Below, piece after piece: positions 54,047 through 62,712 of a stretch of DNA of 64,000 nt (within the stretch, counting starts at the first letter, position 1; each line of letters starts with the position of its first letter). This stretch comes from Bacteroidetes bacterium GWF2_35_48 (GTDB lineage Bacteria > Bacteroidota > Bacteroidia > Bacteroidales > GWF2-35-48). Location: assembly GCA_001769125.1 (NCBI GenBank), contig MEOG01000088.1, forward strand, positions 62,001 to 126,000, written 5' to 3'. Made by a program: the position numbers and the translations under genes. Under the pieces are notes generated by a model, which did no database searches, was not told the origin of the DNA, and saw only the letters and a list, made by a program, of their open reading frames with translations.

Positions 54047-57000
54047 GTGGAAATGCAAAACAAAAATGAGAAACTTGCATCAGAACGAATCATTGCCAGG
54101 GAAAATGAAAAACAATTTGCTGAATTAGTAATTATCAAGAAAACTCTAATCGCATCGGAATCTCGCTATCGTCGTCTCTTTGAATCTGCGAAAGATGGGA
54201 TTCTTATACTTGATGCTGAAACCGGAATGATTACAGATGTGAATCCATTTTTGATTGAATTACTGGGATACACAAAAGAACAATTCCTCGAAAAAGAAAT
54301 TTGGGAAATCGGGTTCTTTAAAGATATAATTGCCAATCGTGAAAAATTTTTAGAATTAAAGCAGAATAAATATGTCCGTTATGAAAATTTACCGCTTGAA
54401 GCAGTTGGCGGTAAAAAAATCAATGTTGAGTTCGTCAGTAATGTGTATATTGAAAATCATCAAAAAGTAATTCAATGCAACATTCGGGATATTACAGAAC
54501 GTAAAAAAACAGAAGACGAAATCATTTCGCAAAGTAATTTGTTGGCTGCAATTTTTGAAAGTTCACCCTACATTATGTTTCTGGCCGACAGCGATGGAAT
54601 AGTAAGTAAAATCAACAAGTCAGGCGCTATTTTTGTTGATAAAATCGAAACTGAAATACAGAATAAATTGTGTGGGAATGTTTTTTCCTGCATACATTCC
54701 TTTGAAAAATTCGGTTGCGGAAAAACCAGTAGTTGTCCTGATTGTATTGTTCGTAAAAGTCTGAATAAATCCATTAGGACAGGAGAATCTGTTATAAATG
54801 CAGAAGGCATAATGACCTGCAAAGCTGGCAATGAAGAACACAAAATCAACATTCTTGTTTCATCCAATTTGATAAAACTAAAAGATGTTAACAAAATATT
54901 AATAACCATAATTGATATTACAGAACGCAAATTGGCGGAAAATGCTATGCAACAAAGCGAAGAGCGGTTTCGTGCTGTATTCGAACAAGCAGGGGTTGGG
55001 GTTGCCATTTTGAATACGAGAACAGGACAAATTGTTCGCGTAAATCAAAAATATTGCGATTTTGTGGGCTATACTATGCAGGAAATGTTACAAAAAACAT
55101 TTATGGATATTACTTTTCATGAGGATATTCAAACAAACATTAATAATAACATACAACTTATAGAAGGTAGTAATAAATTATTTTCATTTGAAAAGCGTTG
55201 TGTGCATAAAAATGGAAATATACTTTGGGGAATCCTTACTGTTTCGCCCTTATGGAAACCCGATGAAAAACCACAAACCTACTTTCATATTGCCATAGTT
55301 GAAAATATTACGGAACGCAAACTTATAGAAACCACACTGAGAGAAAGTGAAGCAAAATTTTCTCTGGCCTTTAAAACGTCACCCTATGCCATTACGATTA
55401 CGGAGCCAAAAACCGGAAAAATTGTCGAAGTAAATAATGGGTTTTTTGCTATTGCAGGATATAGCCCGGAAGAAGCCATTGGCAAATCTACCATAGAATT
55501 GAATTTATGGAACAATGAGGAGGATAGAAATAGTGTTGTAAGAGATTTACAAAATAATGAAATAATAAATAACCGCGAATATTGTTTTAACGCAAAATCA
55601 GGCAAATTGGTTTACGGTCTTTTCAGTGCCCAATTTATTCAATACAAAAACAATACTTATATTATATCAAGCATAAATGATATCACGGAGCGAAGGCAGG
55701 CTGAAGAATCCCTAAGAGAAAGCGAAGAAAAGTTCCGCAGTTATATAGAGAATGCGCCAGATGGCATCTTTGTCGTAAACGAAAATGGGAAATATATAGA
55801 AGTAAATAAAGCAGCATGCCAAATAACCGGGTATTCCGAAGACGAGCTTTTAAATATGACTATCATTGATATTATTCCCCATGAATCATTAGAGGAAGCA
55901 GGTAATAATTTTAGTAATGTTGTGAACACAGGTCGCTCATTCGGTGAGTTTTATTACAAACACAAAAACGGCACAAACCGATTGTGGGCTAAAGAAGCAG
56001 TTAAAGTTTCAGATGCAAGATTTCTATGTTTTGTGAAAGACATTACCGAACGCAAGCAATGTGAAGTTCTAGCAGAAGCAAATTATTCCATTCAAACTAC
56101 GTTAAACGCAATATTGCGATTGTCCATTGAAGATATTCCCCTGATAGAATTGCTAAAACAGACTTTCGACCTGATTATCAATATCCCTTCGCTCAATATT
56201 GAATCAAAAGGATGTATTTTTCTTGTCAATGAGACGAATGATTCATTGAAAATGGTTGTTGAAAAAAATCTTGGAGAGCATATAAAGCAGGCATGTGAAT
56301 TGATTCCATTCGGTTTTTGCCATTGCGGAAGGGCTGCTTCAACACAGGAAATACAATTCTCTAGTTGCATTGACGAAATACATGAAATCTCTTATGAAGG
56401 AATACATGATCACGGGCACTATTGCACACCTATAGTTTACATGAACAAAACACTTGGAGTAATCAATGTTTATTTAAAACCGGACCACGTAAAAAATAAA
56501 ACTGAAATAGAATTTCTTTTTGCAATAGCCAATACGCTGGCAGGTATCATTGTCAGGAAAAACAATGAAACAGAATTAAGGGAAACCCTCGAAAACCTGG
56601 AAAATATTGTAAGTATCCGCACAAAGGATGTTGAAATTAAAAACCGACAACTGCTTGATGAAATTGAAGAAAGAATCGAAATAGAAGAAGGCCTCGCTTT
56701 AAGCGAAGAAAAATACCGGACATTAATAGAACTGGCCGTTGACGCCATCTTAATAGGGGATACCAAAGGTAACTTCATAAATGCAAACAGGGCAGCCAGT
56801 GTTCTTACCGGTTATGAAAGTGAAGAATTATTTAACATGAATATGATGAATCTTTTTAGTAAGGAGGTTTTAATTGTCAACCCGCTTCGTTACCACTTTC
56901 TCAATCAGGGCGAAATTATTGTAACAGAACGAATGCTCACACAAAAAAGCGGAATGCTGATATCTATTGAAATGAAAACACGTAGAATGCCTGACGGAAA

Positions 57001-57766
57001 TTATCAGACTTTCATGAGAGATATGACCGTGCGAAATAAATTGGAGGAAAGCATCCGGGATTCTCTGGAAAAAGAAAAAGAACTCAATTTATTAAAGACA
57101 CGTTTTATTTCAGTAATTTCTCATGAATTCAGAACTCCCCTTGCCGGAATTTCTGGAAGCGTACAACTACTGGAAAAACATGGGAACAAATGGAATGATG
57201 CAAAAAAAACAGAATATTACAAACGAATTTATTCCTCAATTCAATATGCCAACGTGCTGCTTGATGATGTCTCTATTATCGGAAAAGACGATAGCGGCCA
57301 GCTCTCTGCAAAGATACAAGCTGTTAATATTAATATGTTATGTACTGAGGTAATTTATGATCTGAAAGCAATACATGGAGAACTAACAAAAATTGAGTTG
57401 CAAAACAATTGTTTATTGGAAGAAATAAATACAGACAAAAGCCACCTGCGACATATATTGAACAATCTCATTTCAAACGGAATCAAGTATTCAGATAAAA
57501 AAACGGTTGACCTGATTGTTGAAAGTGATGGCTCTGCAAACATTAAATTCATTGTACAGGATTATGGTATTGGCATCCCTGCAATAGATCAGAAACATCT
57601 TTTTGAGCCTTTTCATCGGGCTTCAAATGTTGAAGGGATAAAAGGTACAGGCTTGGGTCTGACTATTGTAAAGCGATGCGTGGATTTGTTAAAAGGAACC
57701 ATTGAAATTGAAAGCGTGGAAGGTAAAGGAACCAGAGTTATGGTGGTGCTGCCTACGAAAATATAA
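54047..57766 (+). CDS. PAS/GAF sensor histidine kinase, paralogue of the 38748 kinase
   Basis: 1239 residues from a GTG (an ATG two codons later is equally possible); soluble. Five PAS domains (about 35-670; endings DITERK or NITERK), the second with a Cys-rich insert (FGCGKTSSCPDCIVRK), then GAF (about 680-830) with CHCGRAA and HGHYCTPI, a sixth PAS, HisKA with His1026 (ISHEFRTPLAGISGSVQ) and HATPase with DYGIGIPAIDQ and GTGLGLTI. No receiver. It is flanked by two REC-PAS-LuxR genes, its likely partners. One PAS domain (54954-55320) is nearly identical to one in the 38748 kinase. Confidence 0.92.
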   Translation: MEMQNKNEKLASERIIARENEKQFAELVIIKKTLIASESRYRRLFESAKDGILILDAETGMITDVNPFLIELLGYTKEQFLEKEIWEIGFFKDIIANREKFLELKQNKYVRYENLPLEAVGGKKINVEFVSNVYIENHQKVIQCNIRDITERKKTEDEIISQSNLLAAIFESSPYIMFLADSDGIVSKINKSGAIFVDKIETEIQNKLCGNVFSCIHSFEKFGCGKTSSCPDCIVRKSLNKSIRTGESVINAEGIMTCKAGNEEHKINILVSSNLIKLKDVNKILITIIDITERKLAENAMQQSEERFRAVFEQAGVGVAILNTRTGQIVRVNQKYCDFVGYTMQEMLQKTFMDITFHEDIQTNINNNIQLIEGSNKLFSFEKRCVHKNGNILWGILTVSPLWKPDEKPQTYFHIAIVENITERKLIETTLRESEAKFSLAFKTSPYAITITEPKTGKIVEVNNGFFAIAGYSPEEAIGKSTIELNLWNNEEDRNSVVRDLQNNEIINNREYCFNAKSGKLVYGLFSAQFIQYKNNTYIISSINDITERRQAEESLRESEEKFRSYIENAPDGIFVVNENGKYIEVNKAACQITGYSEDELLNMTIIDIIPHESLEEAGNNFSNVVNTGRSFGEFYYKHKNGTNRLWAKEAVKVSDARFLCFVKDITERKQCEVLAEANYSIQTTLNAILRLSIEDIPLIELLKQTFDLIINIPSLNIESKGCIFLVNETNDSLKMVVEKNLGEHIKQACELIPFGFCHCGRAASTQEIQFSSCIDEIHEISYEGIHDHGHYCTPIVYMNKTLGVINVYLKPDHVKNKTEIEFLFAIANTLAGIIVRKNNETELRETLENLENIVSIRTKDVEIKNRQLLDEIEERIEIEEGLALSEEKYRTLIELAVDAILIGDTKGNFINANRAASVLTGYESEELFNMNMMNLFSKEVLIVNPLRYHFLNQGEIIVTERMLTQKSGMLISIEMKTRRMPDGNYQTFMRDMTVRNKLEESIRDSLEKEKELNLLKTRFISVISHEFRTPLAGISGSVQLLEKHGNKWNDAKKTEYYKRIYSSIQYANVLLDDVSIIGKDDSGQLSAKIQAVNINMLCTEVIYDLKAIHGELTKIELQNNCLLEEINTDKSHLRHILNNLISNGIKYSDKKTVDLIVESDGSANIKFIVQDYGIGIPAIDQKHLFEPFHRASNVEGIKGTGLGLTIVKRCVDLLKGTIEIESVEGKGTRVMVVLPTKI

Positions 57767-57923
57767 AACGATCAACTCATGTTACACTAAAAATGGAAGA
57801 CATGAATGATAATGAATTACAACCAAACGACTAATCACATCAACAATATAATTCGTGTAATTCGTGTCTAAAATATAAATATAAGTAACATGCTTTATTA
57901 ATTGTTATTAAACTTAAAAATCT

Positions 57924-59009
57924 ATGTTTAAGAAAAAGGTACTTATTATTGAAGATGATCAGATACTCCTTGCCAATGCTGTAGAATTTTTAAAAGAAGA
58001 AGGCTTTGAAACCTTTGCTGCCAAAGATGGTGCGTCAGGAGTACAACAAGCGCTTGAAATTATTCCGGATATTATTCTTTGCGATATTTCTATGCCCAGA
58101 ATGAATGGTTACGAGGTATATAAAACACTACAAACCATTCCTTCAACATCAAGCGTTCCGTTTATATTTCTTACAGCCAAAATACAAAAAGATGATATCC
58201 GGCTCGGAATGAACCTTGGCGTGGACGATTATATTACCAAGCCCTATTCATTTGATGATCTTCTCACTTCTATTCAGGTTCGCCTCGAAAAATCTGAATG
58301 CTTAGCCAGTTCGTTTGATACTAAATTCATGTCGCTTATTGATAATCCCATGCTGGGAGTATTTATATTACAAGGCGAAAAATTCAGTTATATCAATTCA
58401 CGTTTTGCAAAACTACTGGAATACGATTCTGATATGGACATTCTCAATAAATCCATCAATGATTTTATTGATGATGAGTACAAACAAAAATTAGACGAAA
58501 AAATTCAATTATGCCAAAAAGGAGTTTACAGTTCACATTATTTCAGGGCGCGTTTGAAAACAGCAAATAATCAACCGATAAATGTTACTATTTTTACTTC
58601 ATCTGTAAACCTGAAAGGGGTGAACAGTATTATCGGCTATGTACTGAAAGATTCAGGGAATGTCAGCTTCGAACAGTTAAACGATGAGGATTCCATTACA
58701 GACCAGATTACTGAAGCTATAAATTATTTTACAATTCAGAAGAATGTTAAACCAGATAATCTGATAAAAATAGTTCAGGAAAAATGTAAATCTGATACAA
58801 TGCTTAACCCTGATGAGCTTACAAAACGCGAAATAGAAATCATCAAGCTTATTGCAGTGGGTATGTCTAACAAAGAAATTGCAGATAAGTTGTTTGTCAG
58901 CCAGCGAACCATTGACAGTCATAAAGCGAATATTCTTATGAAAACGGGAGTGAAACACACTGCCGCGCTTATGATTTATGCTATGAAAAATAATATTTTG
59001 GGGGACTAA
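57924..59009 (+). CDS. Response regulator, REC-PAS-LuxR (second copy)
   Basis: 361 residues with the same layout as the regulator at 52612: receiver with Asp54, PAS, LuxR helix-turn-helix. The proteins differ mainly in the receiver. A central tract (58462-58627) differs from the first copy at only about three bases, including silent sites, while flanking parts differ at many third positions, which suggests gene conversion. Probably served by the kinase just upstream. Confidence 0.95.
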   Translation: MFKKKVLIIEDDQILLANAVEFLKEEGFETFAAKDGASGVQQALEIIPDIILCDISMPRMNGYEVYKTLQTIPSTSSVPFIFLTAKIQKDDIRLGMNLGVDDYITKPYSFDDLLTSIQVRLEKSECLASSFDTKFMSLIDNPMLGVFILQGEKFSYINSRFAKLLEYDSDMDILNKSINDFIDDEYKQKLDEKIQLCQKGVYSSHYFRARLKTANNQPINVTIFTSSVNLKGVNSIIGYVLKDSGNVSFEQLNDEDSITDQITEAINYFTIQKNVKPDNLIKIVQEKCKSDTMLNPDELTKREIEIIKLIAVGMSNKEIADKLFVSQRTIDSHKANILMKTGVKHTAALMIYAMKNNILGD

Positions 59010-59054
59010 TAAACTACTTTTCTGTTTAGGGCAGTTCGGTTAAAACTATTAAGT

Positions 59055-59220
59055 AGTGTCAGCAAGAAAACGCCAACTACTGCGTTACTCTCGTCATGAA
59101 AACAGTCATTTACAAAAGTAAACTCCTTGGTTTTCATGACTTCGAAAGCCTTGTATTTGACGTTTTCTTATCTGACACTAGCACTGTCAAACAAAAAAGA
59201 GTAGTTTTCTTGCTGACACT
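59055..59220. repeat. Fold-back element with 17-bp terminal inverted repeats
   Basis: Ends AGTGTCAGCAAGAAAAC (59055-59071) and its perfect complement (59204-59220). Inside, TCATGAAAAC and GTTTTCATGA form a second hairpin, and a degenerate end-copy (GTTTTCTTATCTGACACT, 59162-59179) lies near the right end. 166 bases and non-coding: MITE-like. Confidence 0.8.
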
Positions 59221-59239
59221 AAGTAATTGTCTATAAAAA

Positions 59240-59326
59240 TGCCACGAAATCTCAAAAGCACCAAATCCCACAAAAAAAATTTGTGAAATTATGTATTTAC
59301 CGCGGGTAAATCGTGCTTTAGTGGCA
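59240..59326. repeat. Inverted repeat TGCCAC...GTGGCA
   Basis: TGCCAC (59240-59245) pairs with GTGGCA (59321-59326) and AAAGCAC (59255-59261) with GTGCTTT (59313-59319). A small palindrome (TTTACCGCGGGTAAA) lies inside. Another fold-back in the same gene-free gap. Confidence 0.7.
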
Positions 59327-59382
59327 ATTTTAACTGAACAACCCTACTTTTAATGAAAAATTGGGTCTTAAAACAAACAGAA

Positions 59383-59539
59383 TGATATTACGGTGCGCTG
59401 CACCTATATAAACAACGCAGCTCTGCTGCTACAAATGTTATCGCAGCTCTGCTGCTATTTTTTTTTAGCAGCGTAGCTGCGTAATATTTGTAATATTGTA
59501 ATGTACTACAAAACCAAGGTGCAGAGCACCGTAATATCA
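59383..59539. repeat. Fold-back element with 23-bp arms
   Basis: Arms 59383-59405 and 59517-59539 are inverted with one mismatch; each holds GGTGC-CTGCACC-type symmetry. Inside, GCAGCTCTGCTGCT repeats twice and pairs with AGCAGCGTAGCTGC. 157 bases and non-coding. The rest of the gap 59010-59673 shows no gene. Confidence 0.8.
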
Positions 59540-59673
59540 CTTGCAGAGTCATACTACATAGGTGTAATATGTTTATAAAAAATGACCTGATGGTGATAAA
59601 AGTGCCGTAGTGCATGTCCCGTTTTACGGGATACGAAACGTAAGTATTTAAAATTTATAGGAAAGTGAATAAA

Positions 59674-59904
59674 TTATTTGCTCTCTAAATAAAGAGTATC
59701 CGGACAAAGGTCAACGCCATTGTCCCATTTTATGCTCCCTAATAAGGGTTTTACTGAATTAAATAAACTCAAATTCTGTAATTCTTTAAAAATACCGATT
59801 CCTAAATAGGGTTTTACATCAAAATATTTTACTTCGCCATTATTAAAAGTAATCGAAAGTGTATAATCATGTTGTGGTTTTACGTTTGTTACCCGTGGAT
59901 TCAT
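59674..59904 (-). CDS. DUF2442 protein
   Basis: 76 residues, full length for DUF2442 (small NTF2-unrelated beta-rich proteins). Seen: VKPQHDYTLSITFNNGEVKYFDVKPYL and WDNGVDLCPDTLY. Family function is unknown; members often pair with DUF4160 genes, absent here. It is isolated among fold-back repeats. Confidence 0.85.
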   Translation of the reverse strand: MNPRVTNVKPQHDYTLSITFNNGEVKYFDVKPYLGIGIFKELQNLSLFNSVKPLLGSIKWDNGVDLCPDTLYLESK

Positions 59905-59982
59905 TTGGATATTATTTTTAAATTTCCAAATACAAAAATACTATTTTTCAGAAAGAATTTGCTTAAAATCTGCACTTTTTCA

Positions 59983-60074
59983 TTTAGGTTTTATACCTAA
60001 ATATATAATTATTATATCCTTCATCTTTCATCTTTATACATACAAAATCAGTATGCCCTGATGTTATTTTTGTG
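59983..60074 (+). promoter_or_regulatory. Promoter with palindromic operator (copy 1)
   Basis: Operator TTTAGGT-5nt-ACCTAAA (59983-60001). After 31 bases comes a 23-base block (60033-60055) and, 7 bases later, GTTATTTTTGTG (60063-60074) holding a TAnnTTTG box. The same parts at the same spacing lie at 61310-61401 ahead of the next gene. The ATG follows at 60095. Confidence 0.75.
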
Positions 60075-60094
60075 CCGTTAAAATTTAATAAAAC

Positions 60095-61294
60095 ATGAAT
60101 AAAATAGTAGTCATTGAAGACGATGCTGTACTGCGGGAAAATACATTGGATTTCTTGAAAGAAGAAGGTTATGACACTTACGCAGCAATGGATGGCTTGC
60201 AGGGTTTGCATCTGACAAAAGAAGTGATGCCTGATTTGGTATTATGCGATATCGGGTTACCAAAAATGAATGGATACAATACTTGTATCGCGATAAAAGA
60301 AGTAGAAAAACTTAAAGATGTACCTGTGATTTTCTTAACAGCTTTTGGGGATAATGAGCATATCATGAAAGGATTTGAAGCAGGCGCACAGGATTATGTA
60401 ACCAAACCGTTTAATTACAAAGAACTTCTTGCAAGAGTTCATACCCATATTGAACTAAAAAAATCGAAAGAGAAAACAGAAGCAGAAATAGAAAAAGTAG
60501 ATGTGTTAAATAAAAAACTTAAGGTTGTTTATAACGAAATAAAAAATAGTATTCATTATGCAAAACTAATTCAGGATGGAATGCTTCCTGATATGAATAT
60601 ATTACATAAAAATGGCATTGATAATTTAATTATTTATAAACCAAAAGATATTGTCAGCGGAGATTTTTACTGGGCAGAATATTGTGATAATAAAATATTT
60701 CTTGCAGTAGCAGATTGTACTGGTCACGGTGTTCCCGGCGCATTGCTTTCTATGACCGGTCATAACCTTTTACATGAAATAATCAATATTGAAAAAATTC
60801 ATGATCCTGCTGAAATTTTAAACAACCTGAATAGCCGGATCCGCAGGGTTATTAAACAGGGCTTATCAGTTGTTCAGGAGGGAATGGATATTGCATTATG
60901 CGTAATTGACATGAATGCAAAAACATTAGAATATGCAGGAGCGAATATACCACTTTGGTATTTTCAAAATTCTGTTTTCAAAAAATTATTACCCGACAAA
61001 TTAGGTATTGGAGAAGATTTCACTCCTGAGAATAAATCCGGTTTTAGCAAACAAATAATTGAATTTAACATCGGCGACAGGTTTTTCATGTCCACGGATG
61101 GAATTGCCGCTCAATTTGATAATACCAACAAAAAACGAATTACAAAAAAAGATTTCGAACAACAGCTTTCTTTATATGGAGAACATCCTTTCAATTCCAT
61201 TAAAACCGATTTGTTAGAATTTTTAAACGATTGGCAGGGTTGCAATGCACAAACGGATGATATTTTAATAGTAGGGTTTGAAATTATCTTATAA
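60095..61294 (+). CDS. REC-PP2C (SpoIIE/RsbU-type) phosphatase
   Basis: 399 residues. A receiver domain (1-120; Asp52 in LCDIGLPKMNG) is followed by a short coil and a PP2C-type Ser/Thr phosphatase domain with its metal-binding Asp residues: SGDFYWAEY, VADCTGHGVPGALLSM, FMSTDGIAAQFD and TDDILIVGFE. Phosphorylation by a PAS kinase would switch the phosphatase, which in relatives acts on anti-sigma antagonists. No target is adjacent. Confidence 0.93.
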   Translation: MNKIVVIEDDAVLRENTLDFLKEEGYDTYAAMDGLQGLHLTKEVMPDLVLCDIGLPKMNGYNTCIAIKEVEKLKDVPVIFLTAFGDNEHIMKGFEAGAQDYVTKPFNYKELLARVHTHIELKKSKEKTEAEIEKVDVLNKKLKVVYNEIKNSIHYAKLIQDGMLPDMNILHKNGIDNLIIYKPKDIVSGDFYWAEYCDNKIFLAVADCTGHGVPGALLSMTGHNLLHEIINIEKIHDPAEILNNLNSRIRRVIKQGLSVVQEGMDIALCVIDMNAKTLEYAGANIPLWYFQNSVFKKLLPDKLGIGEDFTPENKSGFSKQIIEFNIGDRFFMSTDGIAAQFDNTNKKRITKKDFEQQLSLYGEHPFNSIKTDLLEFLNDWQGCNAQTDDILIVGFEIIL

Positions 61295-61309
61295 ATTCTT
61301 CTTCTTCAA

Positions 61310-61401
61310 TATAGGTTTTGTACCTATAAAAAATAGGTCTCGCATTCCTGTATTTCATTTTTATACATACAAAATCAGTATGTTTTGTTGTTATTTTTGT
61401 G
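61310..61401 (+). promoter_or_regulatory. Promoter with palindromic operator (copy 2)
   Basis: Operator TATAGGT-5nt-ACCTATA (61310-61328), 31 bases, the identical 23-base block (61360-61382), 7 bases, and GTTATTTTTGTG (61390-61401). The layout equals copy 1 base for base in spacing. The ATG follows at 61420. It implies that both REC genes answer to one regulator. Confidence 0.75.
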
Positions 61402-61419
61402 GTAATGATTAAATAAATT

Positions 61420-62595
61420 ATGAAAAAAATAGTAGTCATAGAAGACGATACGGTACTGCGGGAAAACATGCTGGACTTTCTGAGAGAAGAAGGCTATGAC
61501 GCTTATGCAGCGCAGGATGGTGCGCAGGGTTTGCTTCTTACAAAAGAGGTAATGCCCGATCTGGTATTATGCGATATCGGTCTGCCTAAAATAAATGGCT
61601 ACGACACATGCATTGCAATAAAAAAAGTAGATGCCCTTAAAGATATCCCTGTAGTTTTTTTAACAGCATTGTCGGGCAATGAAGCTGTTTTAAAAGGATT
61701 CAACGCAGGAGCGCAGGATTTTGTGGTAAAACCATTCCATTTTTCGGAATTATTGGTCAGAATCAAAAAACATATTGATCTAAAATGTAAAAAAGATCAA
61801 TTACAGGAAATGAATTATTTGCTGGAAAAAAAAGTCAAAGAACGTACTGCTGAGCTTGAAAAAGCCTATAATCAATTAGAATCTGCAAATACTATGTTGG
61901 AAAAACTGGATCTGCTCAAGACAGAATTTTTGAATATTATCAGTCATGAGCTGCGAACTCCGCTGAACGGTATTATGGATCCCTTACAATTACTCAAGCT
62001 TCAGGTTGAAAATAAAAATATGGTTGAACTTATCAGGCTGATTGACCAATCAGCTATACGTCTCGAAGAATTTTCATTAGCAGCTATAGAAATTACACGG
62101 TTAAAAACCGGGAAATCTGAAATGAATTTTTTATCTGTTTCATTAGATTGTATACTTGAATTAACATTGCTCCAAATTCAAAAAAAGCTTTCCGGAAATG
62201 TTGTGCTTATGAACCATGCTGTTGAAAAAAACGTTCGAATCAAGGCACATAAAAATTATTTGATAAACAGCCTTGCGAATATTATTGAATCTGTAAATGT
62301 TTATTTGCCTAACGACGGGACTCTTGAAATAGGAACTACTGTCACTCCGAAAAACGTCTGTATTTTTATTAAGAGTAAAAAAACCGGTTTAATTGCCGGG
62401 AACATGAAGAATCTATTTGAGTTTTTCAGGTTCGACGACAAAAAATGCGACCAGAGACAAAGACTCAAATTATACCTTTCACAATTGGTTATTGAAATGC
62501 ACCATGGGCATATTCACTTCCCGGGGTCTATGGAACCTGAAACTATTTTAACCATTTCATTTCCCGTTTTACAGGATAATTCTTTCTTAGGATGA
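61420..62595 (+). CDS. REC-HisKA protein with degenerate ATPase domain
   Basis: 391 residues. Receiver (Asp52), a coil, then HisKA with His176 (NIISHELRTPLNGIM). The C-terminal 190 residues have the length of an HATPase domain, but its motifs are lost: the N-box is ANIIESVNVYLPND, the DxGxG box reads KSKKTGLIAG, and the second glycine box is missing. It probably cannot use ATP and may act as a phosphotransfer protein, taking phosphate from a kinase on His or Asp. Its receiver is closely related to that of the REC-PP2C gene upstream. Confidence 0.85.
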   Translation: MKKIVVIEDDTVLRENMLDFLREEGYDAYAAQDGAQGLLLTKEVMPDLVLCDIGLPKINGYDTCIAIKKVDALKDIPVVFLTALSGNEAVLKGFNAGAQDFVVKPFHFSELLVRIKKHIDLKCKKDQLQEMNYLLEKKVKERTAELEKAYNQLESANTMLEKLDLLKTEFLNIISHELRTPLNGIMDPLQLLKLQVENKNMVELIRLIDQSAIRLEEFSLAAIEITRLKTGKSEMNFLSVSLDCILELTLLQIQKKLSGNVVLMNHAVEKNVRIKAHKNYLINSLANIIESVNVYLPNDGTLEIGTTVTPKNVCIFIKSKKTGLIAGNMKNLFEFFRFDDKKCDQRQRLKLYLSQLVIEMHHGHIHFPGSMEPETILTISFPVLQDNSFLG

Positions 62596-62712
62596 AAGAA
62601 TCCTATTCACAAAATCTCTGTAAATTATTTGTTTTCCAAAGAATTAATTTTATTACTTTTGAACCTGCTGAAAAATTATAAAAAAAATGATTTTGTCCTG
62701 ATATAAAAAAAA

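Noticed and set aside
59388-59615. Minus-strand 75-codon frame
   Set aside because: It lies wholly within the fold-back element 59383-59539 and its flank; repeats explain the open frame.
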